A DNA stretch of 64,000 nt from Aquimarina pacifica (lineage in GTDB: Bacteria; Bacteroidota; Bacteroidia; Flavobacteriales; Flavobacteriaceae): positions 19,346 to 83,345 of the forward strand of contig NZ_JACC01000029.1 in the NCBI RefSeq assembly GCF_000520955.1. The letters are read 5' to 3'. The first letter of the stretch is position 1; each line of letters opens with the position of its first letter. This document shows, one piece after another, positions 47,103-55,363 of the stretch. Made by a program: the position numbers and the translations under genes. A model generated the notes under the pieces. It worked only from the letters and a program-made list of their open reading frames with translations. It was not told the DNA's origin and ran no database searches.

Positions 47103-47657
47103 GTGGGCTTAGATCAACTTATAAAGAGATGTAAGAAAAAAAATGCTGTTGCGCAAGAACAACTATATCGGTTGTATAGCAGCAAGTTATTTTCGATCTG
47201 CCTAAAATATTCTAGTGACTACGCAAGTGCCGAAGATACTTTGCAAGATTCGTTTATTACTATTTTTGATAAGATAACTCAATACAAAAACAAGGGTTCT
47301 TTTGAAGGTTGGATAAAACGAATTACTATAAATACCGCTTTGCAAAAATATCGAAAACAAAAAGTTTTTGATATTATTAATGAGCAACAAATAGAAGAGG
47401 TTGATGTTGAAGTAAATGAAGAAGAAATCTCACTAGACTATCTATTAAAAATAATTCAGCAACTACCTGATCGATATCGTCTGGTATTTACTCTCTATGT
47501 ATTAGATGGATATTCTCATAAAGAAGTTGCCGAAATGTTAGAGATATCCGTAGGGACCTCTAAATCTAATCTTGCAAGAGCAAGAAATATTTTAAAAGAA
47601 AAACTTGAAACCACCAACTACGAACCTTATGTTCGACCAATAGAAGGAAGACGATGA
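47103..47657 (+). CDS. ECF-type RNA polymerase sigma factor
   Basis: 184 residues. Region 2 is at LIKRCKKKNAVAQEQLYRLY and SAEDTLQDSFITIFDKI; region 4 is at LPDRYRLVFTLYVLDGYSHKEVAEML with the helix-turn-helix ISVGTSKSNLARAR. No ATG is available: the candidates are TTG at 47097 and GTG at 47103. I chose the GTG, which gives the family-like MGLDQLIKRCK. It overlaps the next gene by four bases (ATGA), so that gene probably encodes its regulator. Confidence 0.9.
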   Translation: MGLDQLIKRCKKKNAVAQEQLYRLYSSKLFSICLKYSSDYASAEDTLQDSFITIFDKITQYKNKGSFEGWIKRITINTALQKYRKQKVFDIINEQQIEEVDVEVNEEEISLDYLLKIIQQLPDRYRLVFTLYVLDGYSHKEVAEMLEISVGTSKSNLARARNILKEKLETTNYEPYVRPIEGRR

Positions 47658-49246
47658 ATGATAAAAAAAATATAGACCGATTATTTCAAGAAAAGTTTAA
47701 GGACTTTGATGTGGCCCCTACCGAAATAGTTTGGGAAAAAATTAAAGCACGCCAAAATAAGGATAAAAAGAAGACCATTTTAATTCCGTTATGGTACAAA
47801 GTCGCTGGTATTGCTGCTATCATAGCACTTATTTTTGGCATTGGTTACTTACCATTTAATACTGTTTCGCAAAAAGACAATACACTTACAAATTCGGATG
47901 TCGACATCCGTAAAGAAAAAACGTCTAATGACTTCTTTGAGCCTACTCATAACAAAAAAGACAAACAGCAAATCGTTTCTACTGAGCTAAAAAAAGAACA
48001 AGACTCTCAAACAAAAGAAAAAACAACAAAGAATACGATCATAAAAGATTCATATACTGATAACTCACCTAATATTACTAAAGAAAAAGTAACAAATGCT
48101 TCTAATCAGGAGACGTTAAGCTCTAATAAAAATGGTAAATCAACTTTTTCACAAGCTAAAACCAAAGAAAACAATCTCACTAGTTTTGGATCGAATGCAA
48201 TTGCAATAAACGATACATCTCAGCAATTATCAAAAAAAACAAATAATGCTGTTAAAGAACAAAATATTGGGCAGTATCAAAACGAAAATACCTCTGGAAT
48301 AAAAAATCAACTCAATCCTCCTCTTGGCATTGACAAAAAAAATAATTTGACTTCACATGAAGTCACTGAAAATCAGAACCACAGTAATTTGAAGCTTGAC
48401 CACGAAAAAGAAAATGATCTTGCCAAAAACAATAACAATGTCGAGAAGAGATCTATTTTTGATGCTATAGCTCAAAAAGAAGAACAAAGTATCGATGCAG
48501 TAACTAAAGAAAGTACTTCATCAAAAAAATGGAACGTAGCTCCTATTATAGCTCCAGTATATTATAATTCTATTGGTGATGGTTCGCCAATTGATGATCA
48601 GTTTTCAGACAATAATAAAAACGGAGAAATAAATATGAGCTATGGTATACAGGTAGCATACAATATTAATAAAAAAATTAGTGTACGTTCTGGAGTAAAC
48701 AAAGTAGATCTAAGTTATACCACTGCTGATATAGGATTCTCACCATCTGCGGTGGGACAAAATTTAGAGGGTGTAAGTTATAATGAAAACGCCGGAGCCA
48801 TTCTAATCTCAGATATAGGAAATGTAAGAAACGACGTAGAACTAGCGTCTGATTTTACAAGAAACTCTATAGACAGAACACAAAATCCAGGACTACTTAA
48901 TCAAAGTATTGGCTACATAGAGGTTCCTGTAGAAATGGAGTATGCTATACTAGATAAAAAATTCGGCATACAAATGATAGGTGGGATAAGCACATTATTC
49001 CTTCAAAATAATGAAGTTACTATAGAGGCTGGAGATCTTATCAATCCAATCGGAGAATCTAATAATCTTAATCCCGTTAGTTTTAGTGGTAATATTGGTG
49101 TGGGTATGGGATATAATATTACAAAGCAATTTGAAATTACTCTTGAACCCATTTTCAAGTATCAACTAAATGCCTTTAGTAACAACGCAAATAATTTTAG
49201 ACCTTATTATTTTGGGGTATATAGTGGTGTCAGTATTAAATTTTAA
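47654..49246 (+). CDS. Single-pass membrane protein with beta-barrel-like C-terminus, ECF partner
   Basis: 530 residues. Residues 1-43 are a cytoplasmic-type charged segment (MNDKKNIDRLFQEKFKDFDV) resembling the start of anti-sigma-linked proteins. One transmembrane helix lies near 46-66. A linker of about 220 residues rich in N, K, T, S and Q follows, then a C-terminal region of about 230 residues with alternating strands ending VYSGVSIKF, like small outer-membrane beta-barrels. The start overlaps the sigma factor by ATGA. I infer a sigma-associated regulator; whether the C-terminal half truly sits in the outer membrane is uncertain. Confidence 0.75.
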   Translation: MNDKKNIDRLFQEKFKDFDVAPTEIVWEKIKARQNKDKKKTILIPLWYKVAGIAAIIALIFGIGYLPFNTVSQKDNTLTNSDVDIRKEKTSNDFFEPTHNKKDKQQIVSTELKKEQDSQTKEKTTKNTIIKDSYTDNSPNITKEKVTNASNQETLSSNKNGKSTFSQAKTKENNLTSFGSNAIAINDTSQQLSKKTNNAVKEQNIGQYQNENTSGIKNQLNPPLGIDKKNNLTSHEVTENQNHSNLKLDHEKENDLAKNNNNVEKRSIFDAIAQKEEQSIDAVTKESTSSKKWNVAPIIAPVYYNSIGDGSPIDDQFSDNNKNGEINMSYGIQVAYNINKKISVRSGVNKVDLSYTTADIGFSPSAVGQNLEGVSYNENAGAILISDIGNVRNDVELASDFTRNSIDRTQNPGLLNQSIGYIEVPVEMEYAILDKKFGIQMIGGISTLFLQNNEVTIEAGDLINPIGESNNLNPVSFSGNIGVGMGYNITKQFEITLEPIFKYQLNAFSNNANNFRPYYFGVYSGVSIKF

Positions 49247-49258
49247 AACCCTTTAGCA

Positions 49259-50002
49259 TTACTTATCAATATCCTTTTCGAGGATTTCTAAAAGCATCCT
49301 ATGCATTTTCTCCTTTAGTGCTTTTTTATCATCCTGAGTGAGCCCGTTGGTTGTAACTTCATTAAGGATACGAGCCCTCATAATTCCTGGACTGCCACTA
49401 AAAAAAGTGTACGAAAAACGTTTTTTATTATCAAAAAACACAAGTGGTAAAATAGGTATTTGGTGATCTATAGCAAGTCTGAAAGCTCCATCCTTAAACC
49501 CATCTAATACAACAGATTCATCATCGGGAACGCCTCCTTCTGGAAAAATACAAATACTCGTTCCTTTTTGTAATCTTTTTTGAGCCCTATCAAAGACCTC
49601 TTTTCTACTACGTTGACTGTTACGATCTACTAAAATACAGGTTCGCTTATAAAAAAATCCAAAAATAGGAATCTTAGCCAATTCTTTCTTACCAACAAAC
49701 ACAAATGGATTATGAACACAATGCAACATTAACATGATATCAGTCATCGAAGTATGGTTAGCAATAAACATATAGCTTTTCTTCGGATCAATATGGGCAT
49801 CACGACGAACAATAGGCATAAAACCAGAACCATACAAAACGATTCTTGCCCAAAACCTAGCCACAACAAAAAACTGACGATACCATTCTTCTCTAGAAGA
49901 AAACAGTAATAATATAGGAAACATGACGATAATAGGAATACCCATTAGGATATAAAACCAAACTCGCCATAATAGAATAAAAATTTTTTTGGGTATTGAC
50001 AT
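49259..50002 (-). CDS. plsC: 1-acyl-sn-glycerol-3-phosphate acyltransferase
   Basis: 247 residues. A hydrophobic N-terminal region (about 8-35) is followed by the catalytic HX4D motif NHTSMTD, GFFYKRTCILVDRNSQ and the glycerol-phosphate-binding FPEGGVPDDES. Makes phosphatidic acid from lysophosphatidic acid in the inner membrane. It is divergent from trpS; the trpS promoter lies in the 75-base gap. Confidence 0.92.
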   Translation of the reverse strand: MSIPKKIFILLWRVWFYILMGIPIIVMFPILLLFSSREEWYRQFFVVARFWARIVLYGSGFMPIVRRDAHIDPKKSYMFIANHTSMTDIMLMLHCVHNPFVFVGKKELAKIPIFGFFYKRTCILVDRNSQRSRKEVFDRAQKRLQKGTSICIFPEGGVPDDESVVLDGFKDGAFRLAIDHQIPILPLVFFDNKKRFSYTFFSGSPGIMRARILNEVTTNGLTQDDKKALKEKMHRMLLEILEKDIDK

Positions 50003-50023
50003 CTCTCAAAAATACATAATTGA

Positions 50024-50055
50024 TTTGAGCTATGTAAACAAAAAAATTACCTTTG
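50024..50055 (+). promoter_or_regulatory. Textbook Bacteroidota promoter of trpS
   Basis: TTTG at 50024-50027, a spacer of exactly 20 bases, and TACCTTTG at 50048-50055 (perfect TAnnTTTG). Transcription would start near 50062 and the ATG is at 50078. This is the best match in the window and serves as a reference for the others. Confidence 0.85.
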
Positions 50056-50077
50056 TCCCGAAACTATAACAAATACA

Positions 50078-51046
50078 ATGTCGAGAATACTAACAGGAAT
50101 ACAAAGTACAGGAACTCCTCATTTGGGAAACCTTCTGGGCGCTATCATTCCGGCTATACAAATGGCCAATAAACCAGAAAATGAATCTTTTTTGTTTATC
50201 GCCAATATGCATTCACTTACCCAAATCAAAGATGCTAAGTTATTACGCGAAAACACATACTCGACAGCGGCTGCTTGGTTGGCATTTGGGTTGGATATCG
50301 AAAAAACTGTCTTTTATAGACAAAGCGATATCCCACAAGTAACCGAACTATCTTGGTATTTGAGTTGTTTTTTTCCATATCAGCGATTAACTCTGGCCCA
50401 TTCTTTTAAGGATAAGGCAGACCGTCTAGAAGATGTAAATGCTGGATTATTTACATATCCTATGCTGATGGCTGCAGATATTTTACTTTATGATGCAGAA
50501 ATTGTTCCTGTTGGAAAAGACCAATTACAGCATATCGAAATGACCCGAGATGTAGCTTCACGTATTCATAGTCAAGTAGGAGAACTCTTTGTATTACCCG
50601 AAGCACAAGTACAGAAAGAAACTATGTATGTCCCTGGCACAGACGGGCATAAAATGAGTAAATCAAGAGGTAATCTTATTAATCTATTTTTACCGGATAA
50701 AAAGCTTCGTAAACAAATTATGACTATAGAAACGGATAGTATTCCTTTAGAAGAGCCTAAAGATCCCGACACGTGTAATGTTTTTGCGTTGTATAAACTC
50801 ATTGCTAATGAAGAAGAGCAACTGACCATGCGTAATAACTACCTTGGTGGCAACTATGGATATGGCCATGCAAAACAAGCTCTTTATGAAATTCTAATTG
50901 ATAAATTCTCTCAAGAAAGAGAACGCTATAATTATTATATGAGTAATCTTAATGAGGTTGAAGAAGCTCTTGCGATTGGTGCTCAAAAGGCAACTACTAT
51001 TGCAAATGAAGTACTGGCGAGAGTTCGAGATAAAATGGGCAGTTAA
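50078..51046 (+). CDS. trpS: Tryptophanyl-tRNA synthetase
   Basis: 322 residues, class I. The HIGH-type motif is TPHLGN in ILTGIQSTGTPHLGNLLGA, and KMSKS is at GTDGHKMSKSRGN. The Rossmann core and the VGKDQLQHIEMTRDVA segment are conserved. The expected length is about 320-335 residues. A strong promoter lies 23 bases upstream. It marks the left border of an accessory region ending at pheS. Confidence 0.97.
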   Translation: MSRILTGIQSTGTPHLGNLLGAIIPAIQMANKPENESFLFIANMHSLTQIKDAKLLRENTYSTAAAWLAFGLDIEKTVFYRQSDIPQVTELSWYLSCFFPYQRLTLAHSFKDKADRLEDVNAGLFTYPMLMAADILLYDAEIVPVGKDQLQHIEMTRDVASRIHSQVGELFVLPEAQVQKETMYVPGTDGHKMSKSRGNLINLFLPDKKLRKQIMTIETDSIPLEEPKDPDTCNVFALYKLIANEEEQLTMRNNYLGGNYGYGHAKQALYEILIDKFSQERERYNYYMSNLNEVEEALAIGAQKATTIANEVLARVRDKMGS

Positions 51047-51649
51047 TTCATGGCATACTAAATATAGTAACCCAAACTTCAATAAATATCTTATTTGATA
51101 TGGAATGTAATGCTTATAATTAAGCTTACCTATCTCTTTTTAATACATTAAGCTCTTCAATTGTCTATTATTTAAAAAAAGGAACTTGTAATATTTAGTT
51201 TTTTCTATTAACGTATTCTGATCCAAAAAATCATAAAAACGTATAACTAAGACACTCTTTATCAAAGAAAAGCTGGTTTTTGGGTGTCCAAAAACCAGAA
51301 CTTTTTATGTAACATACATAAAAATTTGTCATGGTTATTATGGTTTTCCATATTCGATTATTCATTTTTTTTTCATAGCTTACAAGTACAAAAACACAAT
51401 CAAAAATATTAACATGCTGAAAATAAGATGTTTTTCGATATCCCTCTAAGACCATATACACTGGTACAACATTTTATGAAAAGCGCAAGCTTGTTTTAAT
51501 TCAATTTTCTAAAAAAATAAAATATTACTTTTTGTGTTTAATAGTGCAAAGCAGTCAGATCGGGTAATTTGAAAATACTTTCTGAAAAGAATTGCTTAAA
51601 AAAAGAATTGCATAAACGACTAAACCATTATAAACTAAAAAATAGCGCA
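51047..51649. other. 603-base gene-poor region with hairpin at 51273-51298
   Basis: A perfect 11-base stem, CTGGTTTTTGG with CCAAAAACCAG and a GTGT loop, is at 51273-51298, followed by a short T-run (51302-51306). It could terminate trpS, though 227 bases downstream of its stop. The rest is AT-rich. A 76-codon minus frame (51231-51461) has no supporting feature and is not called. TACTTTTT near 51530 is close to a -7 box for the next gene. Confidence 0.5.
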
Positions 51650-51799
51650 ATGACTGAGAAAAAATTATACGAACGACTGATGGAGTATAAAAAGAAATAT
51701 GGATTAACCCAAGAGAATTTTCAACAATATCAATGGGCGCTTGAACTGTTAAGACAACAGGCTCAAAATAAAAATTCAGCGCAAAACGAAGGTGCGTAA
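51650..51799 (+). CDS. Small orphan protein at the left of the accessory island
   Basis: 49 residues from the ATG at 51650 (MTEKKLYERLMEYKKKYGL), a predicted amphipathic helical peptide rich in K, E, Q and N. An in-frame TTG at 51569 would extend it by 27 basic residues; either is possible. No recognised family. It is convergent with the XRE gene at 51888. Confidence 0.4.
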   Translation: MTEKKLYERLMEYKKKYGLTQENFQQYQWALELLRQQAQNKNSAQNEGA

Positions 51800-51887
51800 A
51801 TTAAGTTATTCAAACCGTTCACTTTTACTTAAAAAATAATTGATAGGGATCAATCTAAGCCTGTATAGATTACTGCAAAATTGGTCC

Positions 51888-52112
51888 CTAATATTTGAAT
51901 TTAAAAAAATCATATAGTGAATAGTCAAGAGCATTGCAGAGTAAACGCATAACCTCTACAGAAGGTCTTGTTGATGCTTTTTCTATATCAATAATGGTAC
52001 GATAACTCACTCCTGATCTTTCGGCTAATTGCTTTAAAGTTAGTTCTGCATCAAGTCTAAGATTACGTAATCGGTTCCCTAATGCTTCTTTGAATTTATC
52101 ATCTTTAGTCAT
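51888..52112 (-). CDS. XRE-family helix-turn-helix regulator
   Basis: 74 residues from the ATG at 52112; a TTG two codons upstream is less likely. A complete HTH_3 domain: GNRLRNLRLDAELTLKQLAE, recognition helix SGVSYRTIIDIEKASTRPS, then VMRLLCNALDYSLYDFF. It is a small DNA-binding protein of phage/TA-repressor type. A perfect 13-base inverted repeat 75 bases upstream is a likely autoregulatory operator. Confidence 0.88.
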   Translation of the reverse strand: MTKDDKFKEALGNRLRNLRLDAELTLKQLAERSGVSYRTIIDIEKASTRPSVEVMRLLCNALDYSLYDFFKFKY

Positions 52113-52186
52113 ACCCAAAAATGGATAATTTCCTGCTAACTAGGGTGTTGTATTTATCGACAAACACATAAACAACTGTTTTTGTG

Positions 52187-52218
52187 TAATAAATATGCAT
52201 TATTTTGCATATTTATTA
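52187..52218. promoter_or_regulatory. Perfect 13-base inverted repeat, likely operator of the XRE gene
   Basis: Arms TAATAAATATGCA (52187-52199) and TGCATATTTATTA (52206-52218) are exact complements with a 6-base loop. There is no T-tract, so an operator is more likely than a terminator. It lies in the 347-base gap (52113-52459) between two minus-strand XRE genes. The rest of that gap is AT-rich and holds only tiny frames. Confidence 0.7.
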
Positions 52219-52459
52219 TCTTTATTTAGTATCTTGTACAAGAGTTTTAAAGTTAAAACAAAGACTCAAAAATAAATACTTGTTTAATTTAATATAAATA
52301 TGAAATGAAGAACACGCTAAGAATATGCTTTATTCTAGACCCATAAATTTATTTTCTGAATTTGCCGCTCTCTAAAATCAACTTTTGATTTCTAGATAGA
52401 TTCTAAGAATAGTTAACATCGAATACAGGGTACTATCGATTTTTACAATTAGGAAATTT

Positions 52460-52690
52460 TTATTTTAGTCCTTTAAAAAAATCCTCGAGTGTAATATTAT
52501 GAATATCTATAATACGGATAATGGTTTCAAACTTATAATTAGATCCTTTTTCCCACTCCCAATATGATTTACGCCCTAGATTGTGCTCGAATGCAAAGGT
52601 TTCGTAACTAGTATATCCTGCTTGAATACGTAATTCTTTGATGCGGTTACCTACCTCCTGAAAACGGTTACGATTTTTTCTGTTTGTCAT
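52460..52690 (-). CDS. Second XRE-like helix-turn-helix protein
   Basis: 76 residues. NRIKELRIQAGYTSYETFAFEHNLGRKSYWEWEKGSNYKFE fits a helix-turn-helix with the recognition helix around LGRKSYWEWEKG, and IIDIHNITLEDFFKG is the usual closing helix. It shares the general plan of the neighbouring XRE protein but the sequences are divergent. It is divergent from the small gene at 52774 (83 bases). Confidence 0.82.
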   Translation of the reverse strand: MTNRKNRNRFQEVGNRIKELRIQAGYTSYETFAFEHNLGRKSYWEWEKGSNYKFETIIRIIDIHNITLEDFFKGLK

Positions 52691-52773
52691 AGGCAGTGAA
52701 GGTCAAAATTCACTCAAAAATAATTTACGTGCTGCAGGACGCATTTTAATTTTTCGTATATTGCTTCTATAAA

Positions 52774-53070
52774 TTGAAAAAAAACGATTTTTTAAATATT
52801 AAAAAAACAACTCTTAAATCCCAAATCCCCTATAGAGATTTAATCGACACTGTCATGGAGATAGAAAACGATGGGCCACAGTACCAATTCACATTAGATG
52901 TACTAAAAGCCCTTCATCTGGATTCGACATCTTTTTTTGATGACCTCAAAAATGATGGCCCCTACGAAGTTCAAGTATATAAATGGATAGATAAGCTGTA
53001 TAACAAGGAGAAATCTGTAGACGAAGCTATTCAACTAATTCATCGTGTGAGAAGGTTCTTTATACTGTAA
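52774..53070 (+). CDS. Small orphan protein upstream of the T6SS-like effector gene
   Basis: 98 residues. The start is TTG at 52774; the first ATG would be at 52855 and remove a plausible N-terminus (MKKNDFLNIKKTTLK). Sequence is predominantly helical (DLIDTVMEIENDGPQYQFTL, VDEAIQLIHRVRRF). No family recognised. It is separated from the next small gene by 45 bases and lies on the same strand as the effector gene, so it may be part of its operon. Confidence 0.55.
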   Translation: MKKNDFLNIKKTTLKSQIPYRDLIDTVMEIENDGPQYQFTLDVLKALHLDSTSFFDDLKNDGPYEVQVYKWIDKLYNKEKSVDEAIQLIHRVRRFFIL

Positions 53071-53115
53071 AATTTATACGCTAACATCTTAACGATTCCT
53101 AAAAAACATCAACGT

Positions 53116-53325
53116 ATGCTTACTACTGATTTTAAAAAAATGAAGGATGAAGAAAAACAAATAGTCATCACTCGATTATCAACTCGTGTCGACACCACAG
53201 AGACCGTCTTGATGAATGTACTTCTTCAAATGAATCCTGCCCTTAGTATCGAAAATAATAAAGTGTGGATGTCTAGGTTTACCCTTGAGCGATTACACAA
53301 AAAAATACGAGAATACGAACGCTAA
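53116..53325 (+). CDS. Small orphan protein directly upstream of the effector gene
   Basis: 69 residues (MLTTDFKKMKDEEKQIVIT at the start), helical and charged, ending RLHKKIREYER. No signal peptide and no recognised family. It ends 49 bases before the TssD-fusion gene and is on the same strand. A chaperone or adaptor role for the effector is possible, but only by position. Confidence 0.55.
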   Translation: MLTTDFKKMKDEEKQIVITRLSTRVDTTETVLMNVLLQMNPALSIENNKVWMSRFTLERLHKKIREYER

Positions 53326-53374
53326 CATTCCATAATTTGATGTATTTTAGAAATTCCTAAAACCGAATAAAGAT

Positions 53375-55363
53375 ATGAGTGCCAAGGCTATGCTTTATCT
53401 TTTTGATCAAGAATTCTCGATTCTGTATTTTAATTCGGGGTTACATATCCCTGCTGATTTTAGAGGGCAACCATGGGGGACTCCTGACGGAGGCATCATT
53501 TCTCTTGTAATCCCTACGCCAAAAAAACCGCAAGAATTTCTTGAATCGATGCTATCTGACCGTACAATTAATGGATCGGTTCGATTCTATAAATGGGATG
53601 GCATACATGTCGATGCCGACCTACAATTTGCCAATGCCTATATCATAGAGCGCGAAACTTCTTTTTATAGCGAAGGAACTGATAATTATACGATGCGTGT
53701 CGTGATTAGTCCAGGCATACAAAAATACAGAGGAACAACGTTCGAAAAATCATGGAATCCCAATGATCCTTTTGTAGACGATACTCCTGTGATGATGCGA
53801 GAAGAAAAGGAAGAAAAAAAAGAGCACACTATCAAACAAGGGTTCTGGTTATCAGAAAAAGGAACAACACTTTCACAATCAAATCATCTAAATACTACTC
53901 TTTTTTATGGCGAAAAAGTAAAAATAAAAGTAGTAACAGAAAATGCCACTAATGGAGAAGAAATAGAAGTCGAAATTAAAGGAAAAACCAACAATGGATA
54001 TCAAGATCTAAGCATTAACAAAAAATCAATTCACATAACCCTAAAGGTTACCAATAATGAGGCCATATCAGATCCTCTATATATTGATCCAGTCTGGTAT
54101 AATGAAAAAATAGAAACATATAATTATAAAAATTACAAAACAGAGATTAAACCAGAGGAAAGTCTAACGCTTGTATATGATGCAAAATTTACAAATGGTC
54201 CTAGCGATCAAAAAACAGACTTACCAAAAAATGATATTAATAAACTTAGACCCATCACCTATCGCCGTAATTATGAAGAGCTCATAGGACTTTTTGCCAC
54301 TTCTAATGCAGGAACAAAAGAGCCTGTAAAAAACTACGAAAATAAATTTATTACCTCAAGCCAAAGCATTAACAAAATCGTTGATGAATTTATAACCTCT
54401 GTAACAAAAGAAGATGTTACTCTTTCTACAATAAAATCATTGGTCTTAGATAAGGCAAGTGCTCTTTGGGATGCCGCAGTGGCTGATGTACAAAAAGGCA
54501 AACTTGATGACAGACCACTGTATTGGGCAAGAAATAAAATGCAGACTTGGCTAAAACGTTGCCCTGTATTTAAGAATCAAATTGATCTAGATGCCTCGAT
54601 TGTCAAGAAAGGCACGCAACTTGAGGATATCATAACCTTATTCGAAGAAAAAAGTCGAAATTATACCGGTATCGATTTTTCTAAAGCAGGAACAAAAAAG
54701 AAAGTACTAATAACGGGGTTTGATCCGTTTCAGTTGGATTTCAATTTTATTAAGTATGGAATAGGTCCTTCAACATTTAACCCATCTGGTTATGTAGCAT
54801 TAAAACTTCACAATGGGTTTGATAATTGTTATATCCAAACTTGTATATTACCTGTGAAATATGAAGACTTTGATAAAAAAGTGGTCGAAAACATCATAAA
54901 ATCAAATATTAATAAAGTAGATTTAATTATGACCACGAGTTTAAATGGAGGAAACCCAAAATTTGACATAGAGAAATATGCTGTTAAGTATAGAAGTGGA
55001 AGCACTGATAATATGTACATAGGAACATCAATCAATGGAGGAAATGACTCTCGCTTTTCGCAATTAATATCGGGTCAGGATCATTACGAAACATCACTAC
55101 CTATAAAAAGTCTATTTAAGGGTACAAAAGAAATAACTATCGAAGGTAATACTGTAAGATATGACGAAACAAAATCTCCAATAAAAGGGTCTGGTGGAAG
55201 TTATTTATCAAATGAAATTATGTATAGATCAACAAAACTAAGAGATGAATTAAATCTCAATAAACCCGTAGGACATTTTCATATAGGAAATCTGAAAAAG
55301 ATTCAAAACAACACTATTATTATAAAAGTTATTAAAGAGGTAATTAAAAAAATGTCACAATGA
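53375..55363 (+). CDS. TssD/Hcp-pyroglutamyl-peptidase-like fusion (putative T6SS effector)
   Basis: 662 residues. Residues 1 to about 130 match the Bacteroidota type VI tube protein TssD/Hcp: AMLYLFDQEFSILYF, a D-x-x-G-x-P near 28, GTPDGGIISLVIP, NGSVRFYKWD and LQFANAYIIERE, then MRVVIS. A strand-rich linker follows (about 150-290), then a helical region (about 330-430). From residue 444 the protein matches pyroglutamyl peptidase I: VLITGFDPF, NPSG, LPVKYEDF, the glutamate E533 in FDIEKYAV, and histidine H636 in GHFHIG. The catalytic cysteine position is serine S612 in SYLSNEIMY, at the exact 24-residue spacing to the histidine. I infer a specialised Hcp-effector delivered by a T6SS elsewhere in the genome. 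It overlaps the next gene by ATGA. Confidence 0.78.
   Translation: MSAKAMLYLFDQEFSILYFNSGLHIPADFRGQPWGTPDGGIISLVIPTPKKPQEFLESMLSDRTINGSVRFYKWDGIHVDADLQFANAYIIERETSFYSEGTDNYTMRVVISPGIQKYRGTTFEKSWNPNDPFVDDTPVMMREEKEEKKEHTIKQGFWLSEKGTTLSQSNHLNTTLFYGEKVKIKVVTENATNGEEIEVEIKGKTNNGYQDLSINKKSIHITLKVTNNEAISDPLYIDPVWYNEKIETYNYKNYKTEIKPEESLTLVYDAKFTNGPSDQKTDLPKNDINKLRPITYRRNYEELIGLFATSNAGTKEPVKNYENKFITSSQSINKIVDEFITSVTKEDVTLSTIKSLVLDKASALWDAAVADVQKGKLDDRPLYWARNKMQTWLKRCPVFKNQIDLDASIVKKGTQLEDIITLFEEKSRNYTGIDFSKAGTKKKVLITGFDPFQLDFNFIKYGIGPSTFNPSGYVALKLHNGFDNCYIQTCILPVKYEDFDKKVVENIIKSNINKVDLIMTTSLNGGNPKFDIEKYAVKYRSGSTDNMYIGTSINGGNDSRFSQLISGQDHYETSLPIKSLFKGTKEITIEGNTVRYDETKSPIKGSGGSYLSNEIMYRSTKLRDELNLNKPVGHFHIGNLKKIQNNTIIIKVIKEVIKKMSQ

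Noticed and set aside
51231..51461. 76-codon minus-strand frame after trpS
   Set aside because: It spans the hairpin at 51273-51298, has no ribosome site and no family-like composition; it reads as chance in AT-rich DNA.
52304..52345. 13-codon ORF MKNTLRICFILDP between the XRE genes
   Set aside because: Too short and without promoter or ribosome-site support, unlike the unit near recA.
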